Below are positions 1 to 10,016 of a stretch of DNA of 38,657 nt, piece after piece. The translations under genes and the position numbers were made by a program. Positions within the stretch are counted from its first letter, which is position 1. Every line of letters starts with the position of its first letter. The notes under the pieces were generated by a model. The model made no database searches and had not been told where the DNA came from. It saw only the letters and a list, made by a program, of their open reading frames with translations. The stretch comes from Echinococcus granulosus (taxonomy: Eukaryota; Platyhelminthes; Cestoda; Cyclophyllidea; Taeniidae). The stretch covers positions 194,815-233,471 of the forward strand of contig NW_020170479.1 of assembly GCF_000524195.1 (NCBI RefSeq), written 5' to 3'.

Positions 1-370
1 TATGGAAACCAAATCAAAAGTTGAAAGTTACATCTGCCTCATCACAGTATACACGCAAGTAATATCCCAAAGGAGAATTCGCCAGTAATGGCCAAAAGGT
101 CAGTCAAATTTATGTGCTAGTGAATGGTGCAAACTAATAACTGTTAAGATGCTGACAAAGTCATTGTCAACTGTGGTTGGGCGTGCACAATTCGAGTAAC
201 CGCACTCCATCGCGTCTTATGCACATTCTGATGACAGCTGTTGTGGTTTCCATAGCCTGCTCCATCGCAAATTAATTCAATCAAACCTCGAGTCTTAATG
301 GTACATCAAATTGTGGAAAACACCTCTATAACGAGATTAACCGATGATGGAGAATGAGCCGGCAACTCAC
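1..370 (-). other. anillin intron (3' part of gene continues off the left edge)
   Basis: Non-coding sequence after the GTGAGT donor at 365-370. I looked for the PH-domain motif (aromatic and Trp-rich, of the FGAWHRRW type) on the minus strand and found nothing. Confidence 0.6.
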
Positions 371-669
371 CAAAAACCCCCGTTTGAGGACCGCAGATTG
401 TAGCCGTACCGTAATGTCGACGAAGCCGAGTGGGCCGGCAAGTGGGGAAGATCGAGGAAGCCCGTCCAGGTACAGTGGCATCTCTACATGGTCCCCTCCA
501 CCAGCCACTTCACCCGTCTCCTGCCCCTCTGCTGCTGCAAACGCGTATGCACCCACTGTGCTGTTCCCATCCCCGACTCCTCCTACACCGCCAGGCCTGG
601 CACGCGGCAGTCGACCGAACAGAAGATCGTCGTGATGACGAAGACTCACCGAGGAGAGCAGAGTGAAGG
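371..669 (-). CDS. ANLN: anillin exon, end of C2-like domain, last exon in window
   Basis: Starts in phase 1 and ends in phase 0. It encodes AFTLLSSVSLRHHDD, then a Gly/Ala-rich insertion of roughly 45 residues that I do not recall in vertebrate anillin, then HVEMPLYLDGLPRSSPLAG, FVDITVRLQ and KRGFL. The acceptor is TTCGTACACAG and the donor TTTTTG|GTGAGT. Vertebrate anillin continues here into the PH domain. Confidence 0.83.
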
Positions 670-3600
670 CTGTGTACGAACAGAAAGTGGCAACTTTCAT
701 GGATGCGTGTCCGGATCTATCCGATATGTTGACTAGTGAGTGAGATACTCCACCTATCATTTATTTCGCTTTTCACTTACCAACATTATAATTTGTAAAT
801 GTTAAATATTTTTATCTAAATTGAAGCCCTTGCAATTGGTTAGGTGGTGATGAACCCATAAACCATCCGTAAATACAGTGACACGACTAGTGATATGCGA
901 CTGCAGGGTAATATTTTCACTGTAATTGACAATGCGGTTCCACACCCACTTCAGTCACCACGCTAGAAGCACCACTCCGGTCACACCGTCTATGCTACTA
1001 GTTCCCTATTCCTTCTAGGCACCGGCAAAGCTACTTCTTGACTGGGCTCAAAGGGTAGCCCAAACGACAGACACAAATGTTTGGTAAATAAGGTTTAGCA
1101 TTGTCTGGGTAATAGCACCACTGTTATTTAATAATATCGACACCACCACTGCCACCACCCTCGCCACGATTTCACGTGCGACTGCAACTCACGTGGACCG
1201 CAGTGCAGTAATTTGGAGAACTAGGAACAACACAGGGTAGGTTAAGAGAATCCACTGCTTTTATGGTTACGTTCCACGACATCATTGCTGGCCAGATCAC
1301 ATAGTTCTTCACACAACCTAATGTTAAATCATCTCGAAAGGTAACTCACGCTATCACCTCTCTATGAAATTTCAAGAGAGAATACAACAATCACATCCGT
1401 GATTGAATCTCCGCTCAAAAGACTACCCAGCAAGGTATCTTGCTCACCAGCAGACAAATCTATATCTTCCTTTGGTTGTGAAACGTAGTACTTCCTCTTT
1501 TTCGATGAGAGCAGCAAGGAAGACATATGCAACCCACCGCACTTCTTAGCAGATGAAATGATAGGCGATTTCTCCATAATTGAGATGTTAGTTCTTCTCG
1601 ACACCGGCGTCTGGAGACCTGAAGACTGCTGGCGATCCGTTGAGGTACCACGACCGCCACTACTACCAATACCCCCACTGCCACCCGTCTGCAGGCAGTA
1701 GACCTCGATGTTAATGACAAAGTCTGGACGCAGGGGCACGATCTACACAGGGGAAAGAGAGGATCAACAGCCAGTGTGAGTAAACATGACATTTAGTTCA
1801 CTCAGACAAACCCCTTTACAACAGGATAGATTGTGTGATGTAACTGAAAATGACTCCAGAGGGGGAAATCGGCACACTCACATCAATATCCGCGAGGAGA
1901 TCGACGAAAGCGGCGCCCCGAACAGTACCAGCTGGAAGATCAGCCACCCGCATGAGTGTCACCGTCTGGGTGTGGTAGATCCTCCCTTCACCAACGCATC
2001 TGTTAAGGAAACAAAGAACAGATCAATGACAAAATCATCGGTAGATTCAAAAGTAATTAAGCGATCCGAAATTGAGAAAAGAGTGAATCGGATATTCATC
2101 CTCCCACACTTTCTAGATGGGTGATCCAGCGATAGGCTCCAAAAGGTTCAATCAACGCTGGATAGATGGAAGGATCTGTGAACAAAGGGGAGAAGGAGGA
2201 CGGATGAGTGTGGAATAGATAGACAGATGCTTCTGATTCAGATAGATGGGTGTTGCATAGATGACTGAATGAATATTCGGATGGAAGTGTCAAGGGTGAG
2301 TGAATGTACAGGTGCTGTAAACATGGCCGGAGGCAAACTTATGAACGATTAATAGATTGCAAGCAGATGCAATGTGGAATGATAGACAAGTGCAGTAAGA
2401 ACTAATGAACCGATGGATCCGGTACGGTAACAACGGCAAAGCAAGACTGGGTGGATGAATGGTTTCTAGATAATTTCAGACCGAATAAATGCATCTGAGT
2501 AAATCAACCGATACTTTTGTCACTCAGATACACCTAATCAAAAGAGGGGACACTGACTTGAGTACGGCAAGGATGTGATACTTCACTGGTCGCCCACCAT
2601 CCACAGTCCGTAGCCTCTCACCCACTCCAACGACCACATAGCCGCCACCGCTACCACTACTACCGCCAGGGAGAAGTGGCTTCAGCGCCACCCGAACAGC
2701 ATGTAGTTGCAACCGCGCCCGCAACGGCTCTCCACGCATCGGCGGCACCATCACCGGTGAACCCTTGTGCAGTAGAGCCAGCTCCTCTAACAATGCCTGC
2801 CGTCGCTGACCTGAAGATTGCACGTATTAGGGAGTGATGGCTACTAATGATTCACGAGTAGAAACCAATTACCTGAGACCACAGAACACAACTGATCAAT
2901 ACCTCAATTGCAGGGTAGTTATCCAAGATCTCATTACTCATACATTTAATTTACCATCCTCAGTGGCATGAAGATCCGTACATATCATTTATGCCACCAG
3001 CTCACCATTCCTGCGCATTCCCACTTATGCGCCACCTAGGCGTGTCCTTTACCAAGGCCTGAGAGAGGACTCTGATGATTCCCTCCTAGCAGACCCGCAA
3101 CTTCCATGACGTCTGTCGAGAACTACTGAAACTACGCCAACCACTGACAGCTGTCCACATTATCAAGTTCAGGAAGCTGACCACTGACAGTGGCACTCAC
3201 TTTCAGTGGTCCAAAAGCCGTGCGTCATGCAAATGATTACAGAATTTGCGTGAGTCAGGAATGGCATTGGGAACTACTACCGGCTTTTGTTCCACGCCAC
3301 TGGTAGTAACCCATTCAACCGGATGGGCTGCAAAGTGGAAAGGAGGGACGCATGGCAGGCATGGCCCTGTAAAGTCGTTTCACATTATCCTGCATCATGG
3401 TTTCGCTTCAAGGAGAATGCTCCACCAACTGACAATAAAAGGGCCCGCTGTAGGACACCGTCTAGCCCCAAGAAAATCGCGTCAAATTATTTCCTCCGCT
3501 ATGGCCCATAAATATAGCACGACTGGTGATGTCACCTTTGTCCGAAAACTAACGTCTTCTCATTCTAGTTAAAATCATCGCACGATTTTTCACCTGAAGC

Positions 3601-6600
3601 GCTGATGGCTTTAACGCATTTGGCCATCAAGGGGAAAGACCGGTGACTCGGAAATGTTCAAACTAACCCGGGCTTGTTCATTCGCCCACAAATCGACCTC
3701 CACGCTTCTAAACTACCACGTCTACCCTACGCTTATAACAAACGTGCTCCCAGGCTGGTATGGTCCGTGACACCATCAGCAATAACTCGGGCACTGCCAT
3801 GTCAGCCAGATGACAAGGAACATCAGTCGACTGTGTCAGGTTGATATCAGTAGTCGGCAGCAGGTTCACGTGCATAAAAATGCTACTAACAAGCTTACTA
3901 TAAAACGTTAAGCATAATTTCATTTGGAAAAAAATTTCAAAACTAATAGAACGCGTAGCCTAGAACTAGACCGACAGTATACTACCAACGACCCAAAAAG
4001 TAGACTTCATCCGGTACCCACATGCCAGCAGGAAACGTAGGTTAAGATCAATCAGGGTAGCTTCGCCAACAGGAACAGATGCGCTGCTGCTGGATTTGGC
4101 CGATTTGCCAGTCGCGACGGCCTTAGCAGAGGAGTGCAGTTCGGTGAGCTCGGTGCTTAGTTCCATGATTAACGACTTCTCGCGAGTGATGAGATCGGCG
4201 ATGTCCTTCATTCGCTCCAACCTGCGCAAGGTGACTGCCTCCGCCGCGGCGATTTCTTCGAATGGAAGAAACGAAGGCTATTACGAAGTCATCAGTTGTT
4301 AAGTCTCTAGTGTAAACTGACATACACCAGTATGAAAGACCCCATTTTGTCAATGATATCAGTGTGGTAAAAGGATATTTTAGTCCCCACGGATTAAAAT
4401 CTAGTCCAGTTTCATTGTCCACCGACCATACCCATAGCCTCCTGCATCTTGCATAAGCTATCAATAAAGCTTCTCGCATACTGCTATGCCGTGTTGCGTA
4501 GTCGAGCATGACCTTGAGTCCCCACACTGTACAGAATTTCAACACTGTCCGTACACCTACCAGTATTGCTACGTGATGGACGGCCTCCCCTCGTGATAGG
4601 CGTTGGTGGGCAAACGAAGTCGAGGAGGGCCGAGGCCTCCCGACTCATTCGCCGCGGCGCATCCGACGACTTTCGTCCTCTCGAAGAGGATGACGGTGAG
4701 ACGAGCGCGGCTGTGGCAGTGAAGGAGGGGCGATTGCTGGTCGGCTCTGAGTTCACCGAGTCACCTTCGCTACTGTCGTCATCAGACGAACTTGCACGAC
4801 TGCTGCTACTCATGCTGCTCACCTCGTCAGTATCCGAAGCCGATGATGTCGATCTCTCAGCCGCTGCGGAAGAGGAGCGCCGAGAACGGCAACAATTTCG
4901 ATTGAGACGATCCGCGGAGTTGGCAAGACGAGCGGCACTTTCCAGAATGCCGAAGGAGTCTACGCAAGAGGAGATCAAGTCATTGCTGAATTTACATTGT
5001 TTACTGTTCTTCCACTAAAGTCTTATAAACGATATCCTATTTAAACTTATTAAAGAGAAGTTTGTGAAAAAATTAAAGTGCAACACCTTGACGGCGACAC
5101 TTCAAAAAGACCAATGACCACAAATTCGTGTGCGTAGTCAAAAGCATTGACTAGTTTATAAGTTGAGAATCCGCTACATCTGTTCCACATAGTCCATATC
5201 CATCCCCTCTCTCAAAAGGCTACGCTCAAGTACTACGAGCCTGACTTGACAATGCCAGCCTTGCAAGCAATTTAACTAATTGCCTTTCCTTTCCTTTCCA
5301 TTTCCTTTCTTTTGTCTCGATACCAAGAGTCCCATCGGGGGGTTTTCCCTTCCTGGCTGGAGACTTGCTCAACCTTACAAATGTTTTTTTTTTTCAGCTG
5401 TCAATCCAAACGATGAGAAACTTGTGCTGGCAGTTCCAATTCCTATTTTTAATGCCATTATATGTAGTACGGGCTGAATGTTTGCTCAACACAGGATGAG
5501 AATCTTGGCTGACGATTAAAAGTAAGGACATTTGCAAGACCCTGATTAGATCAATTGTTACTCAACACGAGATTGACTCGGTCATTGAGTGCAAAAAAGG
5601 AGCTACGAAATTGTTCATTAACACATGAGGTTCGAATATGTGCCAATACACGGTACGAATGGAACATTTCACCTATCCTCACAGTAATTGGTGGGTATGT
5701 CGGTATGCATAGCCGCAAAGCGCATACTTCTAGGAAAAGGGATGGAAGCGATTAAGGTGAACAATAAAAATGATTCTAAATGGATGTTTATTTTCCTTTA
5801 ATGTAACCTACCATCCCCCTCCCTTCCGTCCATGAGTTTTTCTACGACATCGGACCCACTTTATGGGAAGCACTGGTGTAACATCAATCAATTCGACTTT
5901 GGGATATTGGTGGAATCAGACAACAATAAATACGAATAAATTTTAATCAGCGGTATTAAACGAGTATGAAGATTATGACACCATCAAAATAATCTACTCT
6001 GGCTACTCGAAGTCTTAAATGAGTGGCTGCATTCCCAATGGAAGTAGAGGTTGAATCTATTATTCCACAAAAAAAATACCTTTCGGAAACAAAACATCGG
6101 AACTATTTGCAAGAATGATTAAAAGCGGAAGACCCTCCTTGGGTGTTAAGGCATTACTAATATTTGAGGATAAAAAACAAATAATCCTAAAATAAAATAT
6201 TTCTTTAATGACATTAAGACAAGAACGCAGTATGTGGAGAGTGTGTACATCAATCCGCATAGCATCAAAGGCCAGGAGCATTCAAAATGAACAGTTTTTA
6301 CACCAAAAATAGATGTCGATATCTCTCCAAATAGGCTAGACAATATGCAGCACAAATCTCCCTGCACTAAATCTAATAAGAACATATCTATCCTCTCTCT
6401 CACCTCCATCCACATACTTGTACCTTTCTCCAGGATCGTTAGGGACGGAACTGTGCCCTCGTGAGGAAGAGTTAGGGGCGGAAGAGGCAGCGCTACTCAC
6501 ATTGGGTACCTCCCCTTCAATCTCTACCTCCGAATCACCAGGAGCGGAGCCTGGCTTCGATTCAAAGGTGACAGAGCGCTGGCGTGGCAGCTGCGCGTTG

Positions 6601-8748
6601 GCTGCCTCCATTGGAGGACTCTCATTGAGGTTGCTGCAGTTCGGCCAGTTGCGGAGAACGCCGCGACTTAAACCACCGCCGGCACTGTTTGTGTAGGCAC
6701 CGAGTCGTGGTCGACTGTAGTAACGGTGCGGGAATACTGGCTGGGTGGTGCTTGGACACTCGGGAACTGCAAGGCGAAGAGTTAATTCAAAGACCACTGT
6801 TTCGTGCGCTTCTTCAACTGCACTAGTTTTTCAATCTGAAGAGGATGACATTTCAACAGTACGCCATTTCAACTAAAAAGACGAGTTGACACGCCTCTTC
6901 ATCATGCTGGTTAAAATCTAAGGGACGATCAGCGTGCAACCTTTGCTGATCTGTGTCTTTCAAATCCACATGTAAGTTACTGGATGCTTATTTGACCTCT
7001 ACCGGAAAATAAGCAACAAATCATGAAAAAAAAGTAGAAATAATTGGCTTTTAAGTCAGAATAGGGGAAGAAAGACGAGTTTTGGGAAGACCACTTACGA
7101 ACTGAACCCTTTAGCTAATTTAGAACTAGTTGTCTCAAGAGTTAACCGCAAGCCTTAAAAGTTGGGCTTAATGTGGAACCAGATTATTTGTACGTCCCAA
7201 GAATATAGAACGGTGTTCAAATTTGGAGCAAGCTATCAGGCCTCTACCACACCACTTTGTGATTTAAAGCGATAGTAGTTGAAAGCGGAGTCAGTGGAAA
7301 ACTAACTGCGAGGGGACTTTTGATTATGCCCAACATCGCAACAATACCGCATGCAGCAGTAAGCAGCAGGTACTTCCTGTTACTCATAGCTGGCGTTCAT
7401 GTTGTAAGACACCCCGAGTCGATAACCCTAGCGGTAGGCAAAAGTGGTAGTGCGTAGACGTGCGAAAGGCAGTGCGGTTAGGATTAATCGCTTGTCAACG
7501 ACCACTTACAATCTCACTTCGACCGCTCCAGCTCACACGGTTTGGTATTCTGATAAGACGCCAACTGCCACCATTTCTGTACCATTTCAGCCCCTACCCG
7601 GATACGGACATGTAATCATCTTCATCTATTACTTTCAACTCCTTTGGTCCGCTTAAGACGCAAGACCTGTATTCGCCATTTGTTTATGATGACCAGTTGT
7701 GCCACGCCGGACTTAAATAAGAGTGAGGCGCCGTACATGTAAGGTTGGTAGCGAACGTGCCAAGAATGGGTGCAAATTAGCATGAACTCACCAAAGTATT
7801 CGCGTTTAGGAGATTTCGAGAGGTCGATAAAACCGGCCGATTTGGAGCGGACACCTTCCTCCACATCTGGAAGTAGAGGTGGTGGTGGCAAATCCGCTAG
7901 AATGTCCGCTGTGGGGGCCAGTGGTTCCTCGATTCCAACAGGAGGCGGCTAAAAAGATAACAAAGGAACGTGGGAACCACATTTATGAGAATCGCCTCAA
8001 CTTTGATTTAACGTCATAAGCTATTCACCGGTAGTTCAGGGATCCCGACATCAATAGATTCCATCAGCAAATTTTCCTACAACAAAGGCAAATCATTTAC
8101 GATTATGGCTGGGACAGATCGCTTATTCCACCGCATAAAAAAATTTGTGTGAATTACGTTGCAAGCTGGGACTCCGCCAACATCAGGCATCCCACGTTTT
8201 TCTAAAGAAAAAGTAGGCGGCTGAAAAAGAAAATGCAATTAGTCAATTGAGCCGAGTCGTCAAAACGCGGGTGAATACAGGGTAAAGAACCTGAATTGGT
8301 CGGAGTGGAGGTCTTTCAGTGACCGTATTTAGAGTTTCTTTGCTCATAAGACCCTCCCAAAATTGCCGTAACGATGAGACGTGGGCCGGTGTGACAGATG
8401 AAAGACTTTCCTGAAGAAAATTTGGTCACTTTTAATAATCACCAAACTTACTCTGAAATGGCTCTTTTTTGAAGCACCATCAGGTGTCTTGTCAGCGCTA
8501 CCAGAAACTCGTGGTCGGCTTTTCTGGCGCCTAGTGTGCCACAAATCATCCTCCCATTTTCGTATCTAGGCAGAAGGATGTCAAATCGGGAACAGTGTTT
8601 CTACTTCATTGGCGAGAGCCGTATACTTCTCCTTTGATACGTACGAGGTGTTGCCATCCATGTCACTAGAGCTAAATTTTGTCTCAAGATAGTTAGCTTT
8701 TGGCAAATTCCGAGTTAATGTCTCAGGCTTAGTTAAATAAGTATCAGC
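371..8748 (-). CDS. ANLN: anillin, 13 exons in window, C-terminal PH domain outside (partial)
   Basis: Anillin is a scaffold of the cytokinetic ring that links actin, myosin II, RhoA and septins at the cleavage furrow. I joined 13 minus-strand exons: 8605-8748, 8452-8565, 8291-8410, 8158-8220, 8029-8076, 7792-7948, 6424-6766, 4561-4985, 4022-4255, 2558-2810, 1882-1999, 1448-1742, 371-669. All junction phases agree and give 871 codons without a stop. Matches to vertebrate anillin, recalled from memory: ANEIRKWEDDLWH against AATICSWEDDVNH; FLLACQRRQALLEELALL against LLLIATGKRTLLIDELNKL; DFVINIEVYCLQ against DFEINIEVYSLVQ; AFTLLSSVSL and PLAGPLGFVDITVRLQ against NFALVGSYTLSL and LSSLEGHIYLKIKCQ; KRGFL against ERGFL. 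The middle is Ser/Pro-rich and probably disordered. The PH exons should lie left of position 1. The start is not fixed: the most upstream secure exon opens at 8748 without an obvious ATG, and the first in-frame Met is MDGNTSYV within it. Confidence 0.88.
1448..1742 (-). CDS. ANLN: anillin exon, C2-like core strand and basic linker
   Basis: Starts in phase 0 with IVPLRPDFVINIEVYCLQ, the best conserved strand of the domain. A Gly/Ser loop and a Lys-rich linker (SSKKRKYYVSQPK) follow, and the exon ends in phase 1 at DLSA plus G. The acceptor is CCCTGTGTAG and the donor GCTG|GTGAGC. The frame stays open past the donor to about 1362, but that extension leaves the family pattern. Confidence 0.85.
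1882..1999 (-). CDS. ANLN: anillin exon, C2-like strands
   Basis: Thirty-nine full codons plus one base (CVGEGRIYHTQTVTLMRVAD to VDLLADID), phase 2 to phase 0. The acceptor is TTTGTTTCCTTAACAG and the donor GAT|GTGAGT. It joins KYHILAVLK upstream with IVPLRPDFVINIEVYCLQ downstream, the same order of segments as in vertebrate anillin. Confidence 0.83.
2100..2320. repeat. degenerate GATG/GATA-rich simple repeat inside an anillin intron
   Basis: Scattered GATAGATGG, AGATAGATGGG and GGATGAGT units in the 2000-2557 intron. The array is imperfect and not a clean microsatellite. Confidence 0.5.
2558..2810 (-). CDS. ANLN: anillin exon, AHD helix and first C2-like strands
   Basis: Starts in phase 1 and ends in phase 2. 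It encodes QRRQALLEELALLHKGSPV, then LRARLQLHAVRVALKPLL, corresponding to the vertebrate VTLSEIRLPLK strand, then KYHILAVLK, corresponding to YYYLIILK. The loop between them (GGSSGSGGGYVVVG) is Gly-rich. The acceptor is CAATCTTCAG and the donor TCAA|GTCAGT. Confidence 0.85.
4022..4255 (-). CDS. ANLN: anillin exon, start of anillin homology domain (helical)
   Basis: Starts in phase 1 and ends in phase 1. It encodes EIAAAEAVTLRRLERMKD, a heptad-like helix LITREKSLIMELSTELTEL, a Ser/Ala linker and DLNLRFLLAC. This matches the paired helices of the anillin homology domain that bind RhoA. The acceptor is TTCCATTCGAAG. The donor GCAT|GTGGGT gives LLAC-QRRQALLEEL across the junction, which fits the family. 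Confidence 0.85.
4561..4985 (-). CDS. ANLN: anillin exon, serine-rich
   Basis: Starts in phase 2 (NDLISSCVDSFGILESA) and ends in phase 1 (RPSRSNT plus G). The acceptor is GTAAATTCAG and the donor ACTG|GTAGGT. It begins with a short hydrophobic/helical segment and continues as a long Ser/Asp-rich stretch with several RRSSS and RRMS sequences that look like basophilic kinase sites (inference). The 150-codon plus-strand frame at 4566-5018 is its antisense shadow. Confidence 0.8.
4986..6423 (-). other. large anillin intron
   Basis: A 1438-nt intron, the longest in the model. Apart from the CCTTT tract I see no feature. Small open frames here (5280-5477, 5555-5755, 6060-6281) carry no recognised motif. 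Confidence 0.6.
5281..5313. repeat. CCTTT-type microsatellite
   Basis: Short pyrimidine tract of CCTTT-like units within the large 4986-6423 anillin intron. Confidence 0.7.
6424..6766 (-). CDS. ANLN: anillin exon, Ser/Pro-rich linker
   Basis: Starts in phase 1 (PECPSTTQPVFPHRYYSRP) and ends in phase 2 (PNDPGE plus AG). The acceptor is CGCCTTGCAG. I chose the donor AAAG|GTACAA over the stronger-looking GGAG|GTGAGA 14 nt downstream because only the first matches the phase of the next exon. The protein is low-complexity, with an acidic patch (DSEVEIEGE) and Ser/Asn runs, and is likely disordered. The plus-strand open frame over it is a shadow. Confidence 0.78.
7792..7948 (-). CDS. ANLN: anillin exon, proline-rich
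   Basis: Starts in phase 0 (PPPVGIEEPLAP) and ends in phase 1 (KREYF plus one base). The acceptor is TTATCTTTTTAG and the donor TTTG|GTGAGT. It carries two proline runs (PPPV and LPPPPLLPD), possible SH3 or profilin-type ligands (inference). The next exon completes the split codon as Val. Confidence 0.78.
8029..8076 (-). CDS. ANLN: anillin micro-exon (48 nt)
   Basis: Sixteen codons (ENLLMESIDVGIPELP), phase 0 on both sides. The acceptor is TTTGTTGTAG and the donor CCG|GTGAAT. It is too short to find by open-frame length. The call rests on paired splice signals and on matching phases with both neighbours. Confidence 0.65.
8158..8220 (-). CDS. ANLN: anillin mini-exon
   Basis: Sixty-three nt (21 codons), phase 0 on both sides, PPTFSLEKRG to GGVPACN. 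The acceptor TTTTCTTTTTCAG is strong; the donor AAC|GTAATT is weaker. Being symmetric, it can be skipped without a frameshift. Confidence 0.7.
8291..8410 (-). CDS. ANLN: anillin exon
   Basis: Forty codons, phase 0 on both sides, ESLSSVTPAH to PPLRPIQ. The acceptor is TTTTCTTCAG and the donor CAG|GTTCTT. It contains an amphipathic-looking stretch VSSLRQFWEGLMSKET. The intron before it (8411-8451) is 41 nt and the one after it (8221-8290) is 70 nt. Confidence 0.75.
8452..8565 (-). CDS. ANLN: anillin exon with WEDD motif
   Basis: Thirty-eight codons, phase 0 on both sides, IRKWEDDLWH to KKSHFR. The acceptor is TTCTGCCTAG and the donor AGA|GTAAGT. WEDD followed by a basic stretch (TRRQKSRPR) corresponds to the conserved WEDD of vertebrate anillin. 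The intron before it, 8566-8604, is only 39 nt. Confidence 0.8.
8605..8748 (-). CDS. ANLN: anillin exon (N-terminal, first secure exon)
   Basis: Forty-eight codons in phase 0, starting ADTYLTKPET and ending KYTALANE. The acceptor is a pyrimidine-containing stretch ending CACTAAG. The donor is GAA|GTAGAA. The last residues join the next exon to make the ANEIRKWEDD segment that resembles the vertebrate myosin-binding region. The 5' edge is the least certain boundary of the model. An internal ATG (MDGNTSYV) could be the true start if the upstream part is untranslated. Confidence 0.65.
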
Positions 8749-8846
8749 CTTAGTGACAAGGTTGGACACCAAAAAGTGCGTTTTTGCGCATAAAATCGAG
8801 AAAAAAGATAGTATCTGACATGATCTAGACTTCCACAACACTTACG

Positions 8847-8880
8847 ATATTGAGCAAGACTTAGGCGCACAAAGTTTTCC
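8847..8880 (-). other. candidate 34-nt 5' micro-exon of anillin (unjoined)
   Basis: A 34-nt segment between an acceptor (ATTGCAACAG) and a very strong donor (ATATC|GTAAGT). In one frame it reads ENFVRLSLAQY. None of its frames joins to both the 9126 candidate start and the 8748 exon, so it may be a 5'-UTR exon or spurious. Confidence 0.25.
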
Positions 8881-9097
8881 TGTTGCAATGGCACATAATT
8901 ATTCACACGGCATGCAAACTAACTGAAAGAATATTCATTAGAAAATGCGATGGATGATATACTAAGAACATCCAGAGACGCCTTATCAGTACACACAAGT
9001 GCGACCGCAATTCCTATGAACTTACTATCGGTAAAACTCAAGCAATTAATTTGGTGAAATTGAAGTTTAAAAAATATTAGTGTAACACCCCGCTCAC

Positions 9098-9126
9098 CTT
9101 TCGTGCTTGAGCGGACTACCATCCAT
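9098..9126 (-). other. candidate anillin first coding exon (unjoined)
   Basis: An ATG opens MDGSPLKHE and is followed directly by a strong donor (AAAG|GTGAGC), ending in phase 2. It lies upstream of the secure anillin exons on the same strand. I could not join it in frame to 8605-8748, so it is only a candidate. Confidence 0.25.
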
Positions 9127-9563
9127 GCGCCCCAAAGACGGCACCGTACTTTAAAAATCAAATTACCGCCAATCCAGCTTCACACGTTTTCGGCATCATC
9201 AACAATATTTGCATCCTAGTTTGTTGGCAACTAGTACAGTTAATTAAGTTTTTTTGACACCGATTTCTATTATTCATAAAGTTGCTACACCTAAATAAAA
9301 ACCAGCATATAAATGTACACACATTGCGCTTCCGTATCGTGAATACAAGTGCGTTGAAATGGCCAAGGGAGCAGCCCAAAGGAAAACCCCATCTAAATGC
9401 TGAACCTTCAAGCCACATCGAACACATACTTGAGCTGAAGCCGTTTCTACCACAATGAGTGTCTATACCCCAGAGACTGAACAGCTATCAACCACCATGT
9501 CTTCTGTCCCGAAAACTCCAGCATGCACGGCAACCCAGTCATCAGCAGAGCACCAGCGCCCAC
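9127..9563. other. intergenic, probable anillin upstream region
   Basis: AT-rich stretch between the candidate anillin start and the solo LTR. No gene recognised. The open frames here have no family motif. Confidence 0.4.
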
Positions 9564-9761
9564 TGTAGCGTCCCGAGACTCCCTGAAGACGAAAGAAGAC
9601 ACAATACTCGGGCGGAATATATATATTCAGCACGGAGAAGGTGTCTGGGCTATTGGCATAACCCAAAAGGGCAGCCCACCCAGCGAGGTACAAGGGGGCT
9701 AATTCGAAGTACAAAAGTGGCGCCTCACCAGAACCGAGGGATAAACCACTATCGTATTACA
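9564..9761 (+). mobile_element. solo LTR, young copy (TRIM-like family)
   Basis: A 198-bp element starting TGTAGCGTCCC and ending CGTATTACA, giving TGTA...TACA termini typical of LTRs. It is flanked by the 4-bp direct repeat CCAC (9560-9563 and 9762-9765), a target-site duplication. It differs from the copy at 12589 at about 10 of 182 positions by hand alignment. It holds a perfect 14-bp palindrome GAATATATATATTC (9615-9628), a plausible TATA box, and a GATAAA near the end. No internal region or second LTR is attached. It sits 141 bp past the mL64 stop codon, in antisense orientation to both genes. Assignment to a TRIM family is inferred from LTR size and the likely host. Confidence 0.85.
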
Positions 9762-9902
9762 CCACCTATCACAGTCGCCTACCGGCACAGCAACCTCGTG
9801 TGTCCCCCACCTTCCCTCCACACAGACCGACGACCGTATCCATGCGTGGTAGTAAAATCTATTTGATACAGATAGAATTTCTACAATCAAAAGGACGGGC
9901 AG

Positions 9903-10016
9903 CTACTTCTTCTTTGAAGCCTTTTTTGCTAATCTCGCCTCCTCGTGCTTCTCTTCGACCAGTTTCAGGAACTTCGGATCTCGGTGGTCTACGTAGTAGC
10001 CGAATCGATCCCGAGC
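9903..10016 (-). CDS. GADD45GIP1: mL64 exon 3 with stop
   Basis: Thirty-seven codons plus TAG. It encodes ARDRFGYYVDHRDPKFLKLV and a basic C-terminal tail, and matches the family's conserved GYxVDxR segment. The acceptor is AAATTGTAG. The plus-strand frame across it (9800-10027) is a shadow. Confidence 0.9.
   Translation of the reverse strand, partial: ARDRFGYYVDHRDPKFLKLVEEKHEEARLAKKASKKK

Noticed and set aside
4566..5018. 150-codon plus-strand frame
   Set aside because: It lies antisense to the serine-rich anillin exon; its length follows from the coding composition of the other strand.
6410..6423. Stronger-looking donor GGAG|GTGAGA for the 6424-6766 anillin exon
   Set aside because: It would end the exon in phase 1, which does not fit the next exon (phase 2); the GTACAA donor does.
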